Under the pieces are notes generated by a model, which saw only the letters and a program-made list of their open reading frames with translations, did not search any database and was not told the origin of the DNA. Below, piece by piece: positions 1-12,906 of a DNA stretch of 19,281 bases. Location: assembly GCA_041687755.1 (NCBI GenBank), contig JBDNJM010000190.1:1-19281 (forward strand). Direction: 5' to 3'. Made by a program: the position numbers and the translations under genes. How positions within the stretch are numbered: position 1 is the first letter of the stretch; each line of letters starts with the position of its first letter. This DNA is from JBDNJM01 sp041687755 (GTDB lineage Bacteria > Planctomycetota > UBA1135 > GCA-002686595).

Positions 1-297
1 CAGATCAACGTGGCGAGGGCCCGACTCGGGCAGTGGATCATCGAAGCCATGGCCAGCGGACTGAGCCACTTCGAGCGAGCAGCAGGATCCATCGCTAAGC
101 ACATCAACGGCATCCTCGAGTACGTCCGGACGCGCCGGAATAACGGCCGTGTCGAAGGCCTCAACAGCAAGGCACGCACCATCACCAGGCGGTCCTACGG
201 CTTCCATTCTGCGCCCGCGCTCATCTCGCTGCTCTTCCTCTGCTGCGGGGGCGTTGAGATCACTCCGGCATTCACGACACCGTCGGGCACCCACTAA
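1..297 (+). CDS. ISL3-family transposase, C-terminal fragment (5' end outside window)
   Basis: The frame is open from base 1 and stops with TAA at 295-297, so about 98 codons are visible and the N-terminal part lies to the left. The visible protein has the layout of the ISL3 transposase C-terminus: a segment ending in HINGILEYVRTRRNNG, then RVEGLNSKARTITRR, then YGFHSAP and a final hydrophobic stretch with CCGG. In DDE transposases of this family the Glu of the VEGLNSK block is the third catalytic acid, and it is present. The first in-frame ATG (codon 17, base 49) and a GTG at base 10 are internal to the domain and are not real starts. The enzyme would cut and join the ends of its own insertion sequence. 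Whether the full gene is intact cannot be judged from here. Confidence 0.8.
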   Translation, partial: QINVARARLGQWIIEAMASGLSHFERAAGSIAKHINGILEYVRTRRNNGRVEGLNSKARTITRRSYGFHSAPALISLLFLCCGGVEITPAFTTPSGTH

Positions 298-303
298 AGA
301 GGC
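1..303 (+). mobile_element. Right end of an ISL3-family insertion sequence
   Basis: The transposase fragment is followed almost at once by a sequence whose complement, read inward from about base 303, begins GCCTCTTTAGTGGGTGCCC. ISL3-family terminal repeats, as I remember them, begin close to GGCTCTT, so this resembles the right inverted repeat, with the transposase stop codon inside it. The left end is outside the window, so the inverted repeat and the expected 8-bp target duplication (candidate start ATGAGAGC at 304) cannot be confirmed. The end coordinate is uncertain by a few bases. Confidence 0.5.
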
Positions 304-452
304 ATGAGAGCCTGACCTATGCGTTTGACGACACGTGCGGGAACCTGATTCAGAGCGCCGCGGAGCGCGGCCATATTGACACGCTCTGCGCTCCGATCGA
401 TTCTTCCATGGCATTGGTGAGGACGCCGTTGCCACGATGCTCACTAGACTGA
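303..452 (+). pseudogene. Possible YD-repeat (RHS-like) remnant
   Basis: Just past the presumed IS end, one frame reads HESLTYAFDDTCGNLIQSA and stays open to TGA at 450-452. The pattern Y-A-F-D-D-x-x-G-N-L-I is close to the YD-repeat consensus (Y-x-Y-D-x-x-G-N-L) of RHS/YD-repeat wall or toxin proteins. Only one repeat is recognisable. The rest of the frame (AAERGHIDTLCAPIDSS and on) has no such character. No start codon context is visible. The most economical reading is a fragment of an RHS-type gene broken by the insertion sequence or by later deletion, but a single short match in GC-rich DNA may be chance. Confidence 0.3.
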
Positions 453-468
453 CCCTTCACCCAACGCG

Positions 469-1278
469 ATGTCGAAACCCATGAGTGACCCCTTTCTCCC
501 ACGCGTCGGCGGAGTCATCAGCGCCGACATCGCCGTTCCCGAACACGCACGCGAACTGAGCTTCTACTCACGTGTTCTCAGCACGGGTGAGAATCCGCTC
601 TGGCGCGAAGATCTGATGAGCAATCTCGGCGTGCCGATCATCGGATTGGGCGCGCGCAGCGCGGAACATGCCGATCTCCCGCTCCAATGGATGCCTCACC
701 TTTACGTCGCCGATGTCGCAGCCAGTGCGGGGTGTGCTCTGGACTTGGGCGGAAGAGAGCTCATGCATGGCAGAGACGACGATGGCAGGAGCCAGTGGGC
801 GGTGCTACTCGATCCGAATGGGGCGGCGTTCGGGATCATCCCTGTCGTTTCTGCTGACGCGCCCCCCCCTACTGAGGGCGCTGCACCGCGCGACGCTATG
901 GCTCGTGCGGGACGGATCACCTGGCTCGATCTGACTGTCTCCGACGCCCTGGCCACGCGTGACTTTTATCGACGGGTCGTTGGCTGGTCGGCGCAGGACG
1001 TCGAGATGGAGGACGCGAGCGAACGCTACGCCGACTACAACTTGCTTGGCGGTGATGGAAACCCGGCGGCTGGAGTCCGCCATGCGCGCGGCGTGAATCT
1101 AGGCCTGCCACAAATCTGGATGATCTGCCTCCCCGTAGGCGACCTCGCCGAGAGTCTCCGTCGTGTACGGGAGGGAGCGGGCAAGGTCATCAAGCTGACA
1201 CGGGGGATCGATGGGGAGACCACACACGCGGTGGTTCAGGATCCTGTGGGGGCGTACCTGGCGTTGGTGCCGGGCTAG
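469..1278 (+). CDS. Two-domain VOC (glyoxalase/bleomycin-resistance fold) protein
   Basis: The 269-residue protein contains two tandem vicinal-oxygen-chelate domains, about residues 13-125 and 149-268, joined by a linker with a short proline run (131-137). Each opens with a beta strand plus helix (SADIAVPEHARELSFYSRVL; ITWLDLTVSDALATRDFYRR) and closes with a matching strand motif (LLDPNGAAFGI, residues 113-123; VQDPVGAYLAL, 256-266). This pairing is typical of the lactoylglutathione-lyase-related COG3324-type proteins. The usual His/Glu metal ligands in the first strands are not evident (AD-I-A and LD-L in their place), so metal-dependent chemistry is doubtful and the substrate cannot be named. 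The protein has no signal peptide, so it is probably cytoplasmic. ATG 469 is taken as the start; ATG 481 (Met5) is as good, since neither has a clear Shine-Dalgarno sequence. It converges on the EAL gene 77 bases downstream. Confidence 0.85.
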   Translation: MSKPMSDPFLPRVGGVISADIAVPEHARELSFYSRVLSTGENPLWREDLMSNLGVPIIGLGARSAEHADLPLQWMPHLYVADVAASAGCALDLGGRELMHGRDDDGRSQWAVLLDPNGAAFGIIPVVSADAPPPTEGAAPRDAMARAGRITWLDLTVSDALATRDFYRRVVGWSAQDVEMEDASERYADYNLLGGDGNPAAGVRHARGVNLGLPQIWMICLPVGDLAESLRRVREGAGKVIKLTRGIDGETTHAVVQDPVGAYLALVPG

Positions 1279-1355
1279 GCCAGGTGCAGCGGCCTAATAG
1301 GGCCGGGGCTTCTCACTGCCCGTCCCTGAAAGCCCGCGCCCGCCGTTTCGTAGCC

Positions 1356-2996
1356 TCAGGCCGCCGCCCGGCCCTGGCGCTCCAGCATCTCGCGCGCCGA
1401 GCGCGCGGGCACCGGCGGGCTGAACAGGAAGCCCTGCACCTCGTCGCACTGCATGACGCGCAGGAAGCTCAGCTGGCTGCGGGTCTCGACGCCCTCGGCG
1501 ATGACCTTCAGCTTGAGCGAGCGGCCCATCAGGATGATCGAGGTCGAGATCGACGCGTCGTCGGGGTTCGTGTTGATCTCGGTGATAAACGAGCGATCGA
1601 TCTTGAGCGAGTCGATCGGGAAGCGCTTGAGGTAGGCGAGCGAGGAGTAGCCCGTCCCAAAGTCGTCGATCGCGATCTGAATGCCCTGCTCCTTGAAGCG
1701 CTTGAGGATGCCGACGGCCGCTTCGGCGTCCTCCATCAGCATGCTCTCGGTCAGCTCGAGCTCCAGGTAGTTGGGGTCGAAGCCGGTGTCCTCGAGGGCT
1801 TGGCCGACGGTCTCGAACAGGTTCGGATCGCGGAACTGGACCGAGGAGAGGTTCACGGCCATGCGGATCGGTCCGAGGCCGGCGCGCTGCCATTCGAGCG
1901 CGTCCGTGCAGGCGCGGCGCAGGACCCAGTCGCCGATCGGGCCGATCAGGCCGGTCTCTTCGGCGATCGGGATGAACTGCACGGGCGAGATCATGCCGAG
2001 GTCCGGGTGCTTCCAGCGCACCAGGGCCTCCATGCCGACGATGCGCTCGGTCGCGATCTCGATCTTGGGCTGGTAGTAAACTTCAAACTCCTCGTCGCGG
2101 ATAGCGCGCTTGAGGCTCGTCTCCATCGAGAGCATCTCGAGCGTCGCGCCGTTCATAACGTCCGAGCAGTAGCGCAGGGAGTTGGCGCCGTCGCCGCGGG
2201 CGTCCATGGCGGCCTGTTCGGAGAGCGCGAGGAGCTCGCGCGAGTCGCTGGCGTCCTGGGGGAACAGCGAGATGCCGACGTGGAACGCGGGCGAGAACTT
2301 GGTGGCGCTGGTCTCGATCGGAGCGGTCAGCAGCTCGAGCAGGCGGCGGGCGACGTTGGAGGCGTCGTGGGCGCGGCGCAGCTCGATCATCAGGGTGAAG
2401 CGCTGGCGCACGAGCGCGCCCTCGTGGGGCGCGGGCAGGCCGCCGGCGACCTGGCCGAGGACGTCGCGGTCGCGCAGGCTAGAGCGCAGCCGCTGGGCGA
2501 TCTGGTGGTGGATCGTGCCGACGTCGTCTTCGAGCAGCTGATCGGCGTGGGCGCCGGGATCGGCAAAGTCGATGCAGAGTATAGCGATGGTGTGTTTGCG
2601 GCGCGCGGCCTGCTCAAGGGCGCGGTCGACCATGTGCAGGAAGAGCTCCCGTCCGGGCAGGTCTGTGAGCTGGCCGAACTCTTCGGGGCTCGTCATGAGC
2701 ATCGCGGCCTGGTGCTCGAGGTCGACCGAGCCCTGCGCCGACAGCAACACCAGCGTCTCGGGGGATCCCCCTAGCTGATCGTGCAGGTCCTGCGGCTCCT
2801 CGGTCTCCGAGCAATTCCAGCCGACCTGCCGCAGCGCTTTCAGAAGGCCGTCGCGTGTCTTGCTCGCGGGCCCGAATGCCACCAGGCGCTGGGGAGCGGC
2901 TGCGTCGGGGGAGTTGGGGTCGCGATCGTGCACGTTGGGGCCGTTGCTAGGGAGCGGAAGGGTAGGGGAGAGGACGGCAGGAGCCACTCCGGGCAT
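1356..2996 (-). CDS. EAL-domain cyclic-di-GMP phosphodiesterase with degenerate GGDEF domain
   Basis: The 546-residue protein has three parts. Residues 37-90 resemble half of a receiver domain (RLVAFGPASKTRDGLLKAL) without obvious phosphoacceptor residues. Residues 115-275 follow the GGDEF fold, with the GRELFLHMVDRALEQA opening, ARRLLELLTAPI, and GISLFPQDA near the end, but the GGDEF signature is gone and the region reads VAGGLPAPHEGALVRQRF. Residues 290-540 are a complete EAL domain: MEALVRWKHP (E323), VNLSSVQF (N382), ELTES (E414), IDDFGTGYSS (D444, D445), LKIDRSF (K465), IAEGVET (E501) and VQGFLFSPP (Q521). Because all these residues are present, hydrolysis of c-di-GMP to pGpG is expected, with the GGDEF-like part acting at most as a regulatory or GTP-binding module. 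There is no membrane segment. GAGAGGGG lies about 7 bases before ATG 2996, which favours this start over GTG 2933 (codon 22). Confidence 0.9.
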   Translation of the reverse strand: MPGVAPAVLSPTLPLPSNGPNVHDRDPNSPDAAAPQRLVAFGPASKTRDGLLKALRQVGWNCSETEEPQDLHDQLGGSPETLVLLSAQGSVDLEHQAAMLMTSPEEFGQLTDLPGRELFLHMVDRALEQAARRKHTIAILCIDFADPGAHADQLLEDDVGTIHHQIAQRLRSSLRDRDVLGQVAGGLPAPHEGALVRQRFTLMIELRRAHDASNVARRLLELLTAPIETSATKFSPAFHVGISLFPQDASDSRELLALSEQAAMDARGDGANSLRYCSDVMNGATLEMLSMETSLKRAIRDEEFEVYYQPKIEIATERIVGMEALVRWKHPDLGMISPVQFIPIAEETGLIGPIGDWVLRRACTDALEWQRAGLGPIRMAVNLSSVQFRDPNLFETVGQALEDTGFDPNYLELELTESMLMEDAEAAVGILKRFKEQGIQIAIDDFGTGYSSLAYLKRFPIDSLKIDRSFITEINTNPDDASISTSIILMGRSLKLKVIAEGVETRSQLSFLRVMQCDEVQGFLFSPPVPARSAREMLERQGRAAA

Positions 2997-3139
2997 CCAC
3001 CGCCCCTCTCATCGGGAGCCGACCGGGGATGCTTGAGCCCCTGAGCGCCGGGGCGCCTCGGCTTCCCGAGGCGTGGAGAGCGGGCGGGACCGGACCCCGA
3101 GGGATCCACGCCGGGGTCGAACGTGTTTCAATCCGCGTT
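2997..3139. promoter_or_regulatory. Intergenic region between divergent EAL and lipoprotein genes
   Basis: About 143 bases separate the start of the minus-strand EAL gene from the preferred plus-strand start at 3140, so promoters for both directions should lie here. I see no convincing -35/-10 pair or operator palindrome. An in-frame ATG at 3029, preceded by GGGAG, is an alternative start for the plus-strand gene and would shrink this region to 32 bases, which seems too little for two promoters. Confidence 0.35.
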
Positions 3140-4596
3140 GTGAGCACTAACTCCAGCCAGGGGCCCGTCTGCGGCGCCCGATCGCACGTGTGGATGGCCC
3201 TCGTATTGACCCTTCCCGGGGTCGGATGCGCCAGCGCCCCGCCGCCGCCTACGCCGCCGCCTACGCCGACGCCTCCGGTCGCCCCGCACCTCGCCACGGC
3301 GATGGATGTCGGATTCGGCTCGCCGCTCCGCGGGGCGGCCCGGGCCGGTCCGCAGGCTGGGGTGGAGCTCGAGATCCAGCCGCGCCTCGTGCGCTGCACC
3401 TGGAGCCTTCTGGACGGCGCGGCCTGGGAGCCGGCGGTCGCCGGCGGCGCGGAGCTGCGCGACCTCCTGGCCGCGGCGCCCGACCTCCAGCCCGCCGCGG
3501 AGCTGCTCACCGCACCCGGCGCTCCGCAGCCGCTGCTGCCCGCCGATACGGCCGCCCAGCGCACGCGCTTCCTCTCCCTCGGGGTAGCCGGCCTCGACGC
3601 CGCGCTGGAGAGCGCCCGCGCAAGCCACGCCCTGTTGGCCGTGGCCACACAGGAAGCGGCCCTGTGGCCGGGATCGCGCGCCGAGTTCCGCGCCGCCGGC
3701 GGGACGGCCACCGTGTGGTGGCCCCTGGTGAGTGAGCCGCGGGTGGCGCTCGGCCTCGCCGACGGCACCTCGCAGCCCACCGTGCTCGTGCTGCGCGAAG
3801 ACGCCTGGCCCAGCCAGGGCGCGGCGCTGTTCGTGCTTCCGATCGAGGTCGCGGGCCTCCCCGAGAGCGCACGCATCGTCGTCGAGCTCGAGCTGCCCCC
3901 CGACGGCGTCCCGGACGAAGCGCTCGCCGCCTCCCAGAGGGAGACCCTCGACGCCGCCCGCAGCGTGTCAGCGGCAGCCTCCGTGTCACCCTCCGACCAG
4001 CGCGCGAAGGAGCGCCGTATGGGCCAGGCCCTGGCAGCACTCGAATCCGCTGAGACCCGGCGGCAGGCGCTGATCTGGATCAGTCGCGGCGACTACCCGC
4101 TGCTGAGCGAGCTCGCCCTGACCGCCGACGACGAGCTGCTCGCCGAGCTCAGCGCCACCGAGGCTGCGCTCGAACAGCCCTCCGAGCTGCAGGGCGACCT
4201 GGACCAGCTCGCGTGGCGACTCGAGCGCCAGGCGTGGTTGCTCTGCTGCAGCCGCGCGCTGACGGGCACGGCGTCGCCCGCGCTACAGTCCTCGCTCACC
4301 GTGCTCGCGGGCCAGGCGGGCCGCTACCCCGCGGCGCTCTCCGCCGCCGTGCGCGCGGCCGCCAGCTCCGACGACCTGCAGGACCGACTCGTGAGTGAGA
4401 ACCTCACGCTGCTCGAAGAGTCCGATCCCTCCAGCCGCATGCGCGCGGCTGACTGGCTCGAGCGGCGCGGCGTGCTGCCCGCCGGCTTCGACGCCCTCAG
4501 CCCCCGCAACGAGCGCCGCGCCACCCTGCGCGCCGCGGCCGAAGCCAAAGCGGCCGCCCCAGACCCGACCGCCCCCGAGACCGAGGGCCAGGACCG

Positions 4597-4600
<4 letters not shown>
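3140..4600 (+). CDS. Probable lipoprotein of unknown function, coupled to the DUF748 protein
   Basis: I do not recognise a family. From GTG 3140 the protein has 486 residues and begins with an export signal: Arg14, a hydrophobic run WMALVLTLPGVG, then Cys30 as a candidate lipid-modified cysteine. The lipobox (G-V-G-C) is imperfect. A proline/threonine-rich tether (APPPPTPPPTPTPPVAP) follows, as often in surface-tethered lipoproteins. The middle (about 70-290) looks beta-rich, and the last 200 residues are Ala/Leu/Glu-rich helices (for example ELSATEAALEQPSELQGDLD), ending in a charged disordered tail. The frame stays open back to ATG 3029, which has GGGAG upstream, but that start would bury the signal sequence; ATG 3194 (Met19) is another option. 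Its TGA overlaps the start of the next gene as ATGA, so the two are almost certainly co-translated and probably act together in the envelope. Confidence 0.7.
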
Positions 4601-10113
<5,513 letters not shown>

Positions 10114-10126
10114 CGGATTGGCGTCC

Positions 10127-10156
10127 CGGCGGCCGCGGCTCAGCCCGCGGCCGCCG
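10127..10156. terminator. GC-rich hairpin at convergent gene ends (bidirectional terminator candidate)
   Basis: A perfect 12-bp inverted repeat (CGGCGGCCGCGG at 10127-10138 and its complement at 10145-10156) encloses a 6-base loop. It begins 14 bases after the DUF748 stop and covers the stop codon and last codons of the minus-strand transporter, whose Ala-rich C-terminus is encoded by the stem. There is no T-run on either side, so it is not a textbook intrinsic terminator. Its position between two convergent genes supports a role in ending or protecting both transcripts. Confidence 0.5.
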
Positions 10157-11591
10157 TCGGATCGAGGGCTTGGCGCTTGGTCGCGCGCCGGCCCAGCAGC
10201 TGGGCAACGACCAACATCACCAGCGCGATCGGCACGGCGATGAACGCCAGCCCCCACATCGGCACGGCCGGCATGATCCAGAACCCAGTGAACAGCGCGG
10301 TTGCGAGGTGGTATCCGAGCATGTCGCCGCCGCGGTAGACGGCGGTGTCGATGAAGTTCTTGGAGCGGTACTTCTGATCGCGCGGAACCAGGGTGAACAG
10401 CAGCTCCTTGGTGGGCTTGCTAAACGAGTAGCGCGTCAGGCCCCAGAGCACCGTCACTGGGACGAAGACCCACAGCAGCACCGAGGGCTCCACCCCCAGG
10501 AGTTGGGGAGTCCCCAGCACGGCGAAGCCCAGGGCCGCGGTCACGGGTACGGCCGAGAGCGTCAGTCCGATGCCGACGCGCTTGAGTAACCAGGCGGTGA
10601 GGAACAGCTGGCTGAATAGGGTGCCGACGTTGATCGCCAGGTTGATGATCGCGAGGAACGAGCGGCGCTCTCCGCGCTCGGCGATTGCTGAGCCGACGAT
10701 TTCGTTCTGCTGCTGGTACAGGAACGAGCCGATCGTGCTGGCCAACAGCATGTACCCGCAGATCGAGAGCAGGTACGGCGAGCGGAACACGACCAGCAGA
10801 CCCTGCAAGATGCCACCGCCGATCTTGGCGCGGTCGGCGACTTCCGCGGCGCTCGCCTTCGTCGCACCGCGGCGGCTGGAGTCCGTCCACAGCAAGCAGG
10901 CGAGCGCGCCGAGCAGCATCAGCGCCGGCGCGAGCAGTAGCCGCGTCACGTCGATATCGTCGGCGATGTTGACCATCACCAGCGAAGATCCGATCCCGCC
11001 GAGCGTGCCGGCCGCAGCGATTGGACCAAAGAGTCTCTTGGCCGCGCGGGTCTTGAAGATGTCGGTCGCGAAGCTCCAGAACAGGCTGACGACGAACAGC
11101 GCGTAGGTGCTGCACCAGACGTAGAACAAACCGGCGAAGCGCGCGCCCTCGCCGGCCGCGAAGGCGCCGATCCGACCCAGCATGCCGAGCGAGTCCGGCT
11201 CCGCCGCAGGGTCCGGGGCGGGGAACCACGGCAGGTGGTGTTCCAGCTCCGGCCGCTCGAGGATCAGGCTGAAGCCGAACGTCCCGGCGCTAAGAAATCC
11301 GTACACGCAACAGGCCAGCTGCCGGCGCGAAAGGAACTTCGCCAGCACCGCGAACACCGGCGAGGCGATCAGCATCACGAAGAACACTGCGGTCCAGAGC
11401 AGGTCCACCGAGTCGCGGTAGTTTGAGGCGATCTCGTCGCGGATCGGCTTCAGCACGTACCAGCTGCCCAGCACCAGGAACGACGCCAGCCCGGTTCCGA
11501 TCGCGGTCGCCTCGAGTCCGGGCGGGACGCCGAGACGCCTGGCCCAGCCTCCCTCGGCAGTCGCCTCCGGCTCCGCGGATTGATCGGTCAT
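10140..11591 (-). CDS. NTT-type (ATP:ADP antiporter-like, COG3202) MFS membrane transporter
   Basis: The 483-residue polytopic inner-membrane protein has about 12 hydrophobic segments, for example 28-46, 65-86, 92-112, 152-172, 215-235, 275-295, 312-335, 345-362, 370-388, 425-440 and 446-465. Motifs I associate with NTP/NDP exchange transporters and their bacterial relatives are visible: WYVLKPIRDEI (44-54), FWSFATDIFKTRAAKRLFG (171-189), AAGTLGG (193-199) and the strongly conserved block RYSFSKPTKELLFTLVPRDQ (387-406), continuing through KNFIDTAVYRGGD. Parasite-type NTT proteins import host ATP in exchange for ADP; relatives in free-living bacteria have unknown or other substrates, so nucleotide exchange is not assigned. 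ATG 11591 is used; no good Shine-Dalgarno sequence precedes it. The gene diverges from the epimerase gene, with 130 bases between the starts. Confidence 0.82.
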   Translation of the reverse strand: MTDQSAEPEATAEGGWARRLGVPPGLEATAIGTGLASFLVLGSWYVLKPIRDEIASNYRDSVDLLWTAVFFVMLIASPVFAVLAKFLSRRQLACCVYGFLSAGTFGFSLILERPELEHHLPWFPAPDPAAEPDSLGMLGRIGAFAAGEGARFAGLFYVWCSTYALFVVSLFWSFATDIFKTRAAKRLFGPIAAAGTLGGIGSSLVMVNIADDIDVTRLLLAPALMLLGALACLLWTDSSRRGATKASAAEVADRAKIGGGILQGLLVVFRSPYLLSICGYMLLASTIGSFLYQQQNEIVGSAIAERGERRSFLAIINLAINVGTLFSQLFLTAWLLKRVGIGLTLSAVPVTAALGFAVLGTPQLLGVEPSVLLWVFVPVTVLWGLTRYSFSKPTKELLFTLVPRDQKYRSKNFIDTAVYRGGDMLGYHLATALFTGFWIMPAVPMWGLAFIAVPIALVMLVVAQLLGRRATKRQALDPTAAAG

Positions 11592-11721
11592 GGTGCGCTG
11601 GGGGCCGCTGGCGGCCGGGTGGGGCTTCGGTCGCTGCGAATTGCCGCGAGCCAGGAATCTATCCTGCCGAAGCGCGCATCATGCCTCCGGTCCCGAAAGG
11701 AGCCGTCACCCCCCAACGACC

Positions 11722-12864
11722 ATGAATCCCACCAGACGCAACGTCCTCGCCCGCGGCAGCGCCGCCCTCGCCGCCCTCGGCCTTCCGGCCGGGGCCCTCG
11801 GGTCCACCGCTCCCCAAGAGGAGCCGGAGGCGCCCACGCCCCAGCCCGACGACGCGCCCAAGACCCTGCTGATCCTAGGCGGCACGAGCTTCCTCGGCCC
11901 CGCGGTCGTGGAGGCCGCGCGCGCTAGGGGCTTCGAAATCACGCTGTTCAACCGCGGCAAGACCGCCCCGGAGATGTTCAGCGACCTTGAGCAGCTGCGC
12001 GGCGATCGCGACCCCGACAAGGATGCCGGGCTCTCCGCGCTGGAGGGCGACCGCACGTGGGACTACGTGGTGGACACATCGAGCTACGTCCCGCGCCACA
12101 CCAAGGCGGTCGCGGAGCTGCTCGGCGACCGCGTCGGACGCTACTGCATGATCTCGACGGTGTCGGTCTACCCCGACCTCAGCATCCAGGGGCTTGACGA
12201 GGAGTCGGAGGTTGGACGTCTCGACGATCCCACCGTAGAGGATGCCCGGACCTACTACGGACAGCTGAAGGCGCTGTGTGAAGAGGCCGCCGAGGCTGCA
12301 TTGCCCGGCCGCGTCGTCAACCTGCGGCCCGGGCTCATCGTCGGGCCGCGGGACATCACGGGCCGCTTCGGTTACTGGCCGGTGCGCGTCCGCGAGAGCG
12401 GCGAGGTGCTCGTACCCGGAAGCCCGTCCGATCCCGTGCAGTACATCGATGCCCGCGACCTGGCTAAGTTCACCCTGCACTGCCTCGTCGAGGGGCACAT
12501 GGGCGTCTACAACGTCGTTGGTCCCACCTACGGCTCGACCATGGCTGACTTGGTGCACGGCTGCAGAGCTCTCACGACGACCGGCGCGACCTTCCGCTGG
12601 CTGCCGGCGGATCGCTGTGATGAACTCGGTCTGCAGGCTTGGGACGAGCTGGAGGTCTGGTCCTCGCCAACCGGCGGGGCCGCCGGAATCAACGCCGTCT
12701 CCGCGGAGCGCGCGATTGCTGCAGGTCTCACGAGCCGCCCGCTCGCAGACACCGCGCGGGACTACCTTGAGTGGTACGACACGCTCACGACACTCACACC
12801 GGAACAGGAGGCTCGCTACCGCGGCGGCATGACGCCCGAGCAGGAAGCCGAAGCCCTCGGCTAG
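11722..12864 (+). CDS. Tat-exported NAD-dependent epimerase/dehydratase-like (extended SDR) protein
   Basis: The 380-residue protein begins with a twin-arginine signal (TRRNVLARGSAALAALGLPA, Arg5-Arg6, then a hydrophobic run to about residue 27) and an acidic, proline-rich spacer. The Rossmann domain starts at LLILGGTSFLG (49-59), a GGTxFLG nucleotide-binding loop. The catalytic set is complete: Ser145/Thr146 in MISTVSVYPD and Tyr179-x-x-x-Lys183 in YYGQLK. RPGLIVGPRD and the D-x-x-Y-I-DARDLAKF-type block (VQYIDARDLAKF) place it with extended SDRs near the NAD-dependent epimerases and the CSP41-like group. Tat export implies folding with bound NAD(P) before secretion. The substrate is unknown. 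The frame is open back to 11590, but ATG 11722 is chosen because it starts the Tat signal exactly; the nearest GGAG is about 19 bases upstream, too far to be a normal ribosome site. Confidence 0.85.
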   Translation: MNPTRRNVLARGSAALAALGLPAGALGSTAPQEEPEAPTPQPDDAPKTLLILGGTSFLGPAVVEAARARGFEITLFNRGKTAPEMFSDLEQLRGDRDPDKDAGLSALEGDRTWDYVVDTSSYVPRHTKAVAELLGDRVGRYCMISTVSVYPDLSIQGLDEESEVGRLDDPTVEDARTYYGQLKALCEEAAEAALPGRVVNLRPGLIVGPRDITGRFGYWPVRVRESGEVLVPGSPSDPVQYIDARDLAKFTLHCLVEGHMGVYNVVGPTYGSTMADLVHGCRALTTTGATFRWLPADRCDELGLQAWDELEVWSSPTGGAAGINAVSAERAIAAGLTSRPLADTARDYLEWYDTLTTLTPEQEARYRGGMTPEQEAEALG

Positions 12865-12874
12865 CCCAGCAAGG

Positions 12875-12906
12875 GGCCCCGGCCCAGCAGTTGCTGGACC
12901 GGGGCC
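12875..12906. terminator. Strong hairpin after the epimerase gene
   Basis: GGCCCCGG (12875-12882) pairs with CCGGGGCC (12899-12906). Inside, CCAGC pairs with GCTGG around a 4-base loop, with one C/A mismatch between the two helices. It starts 10 bases after the epimerase stop codon. The flank is AAAA on the plus strand rather than a T-run, so it is a stable 3'-end structure or a non-canonical terminator. Confidence 0.55.

Noticed and set aside
862..869. A run of eight C residues in the VOC gene, possible phase-variation tract
   Set aside because: The run encodes the proline linker between two well-formed domains and the frame is intact across it. With no strain data, a homopolymer of this length in GC-rich DNA is weak evidence.
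1305..1335. Inverted repeat GGGCTT/AAGCCC between the VOC and EAL genes as a terminator
   Set aside because: The 6-bp stem with an 18-base loop and no T-run is too weak to call.
1284..2774. A long plus-strand open frame (496 codons) opposite the EAL gene
   Set aside because: It is antisense to a gene with a complete set of catalytic motifs. Its protein is Arg/Ala/Gly/Asp-rich with no recognisable domain, as expected from a GC-rich codon shadow.
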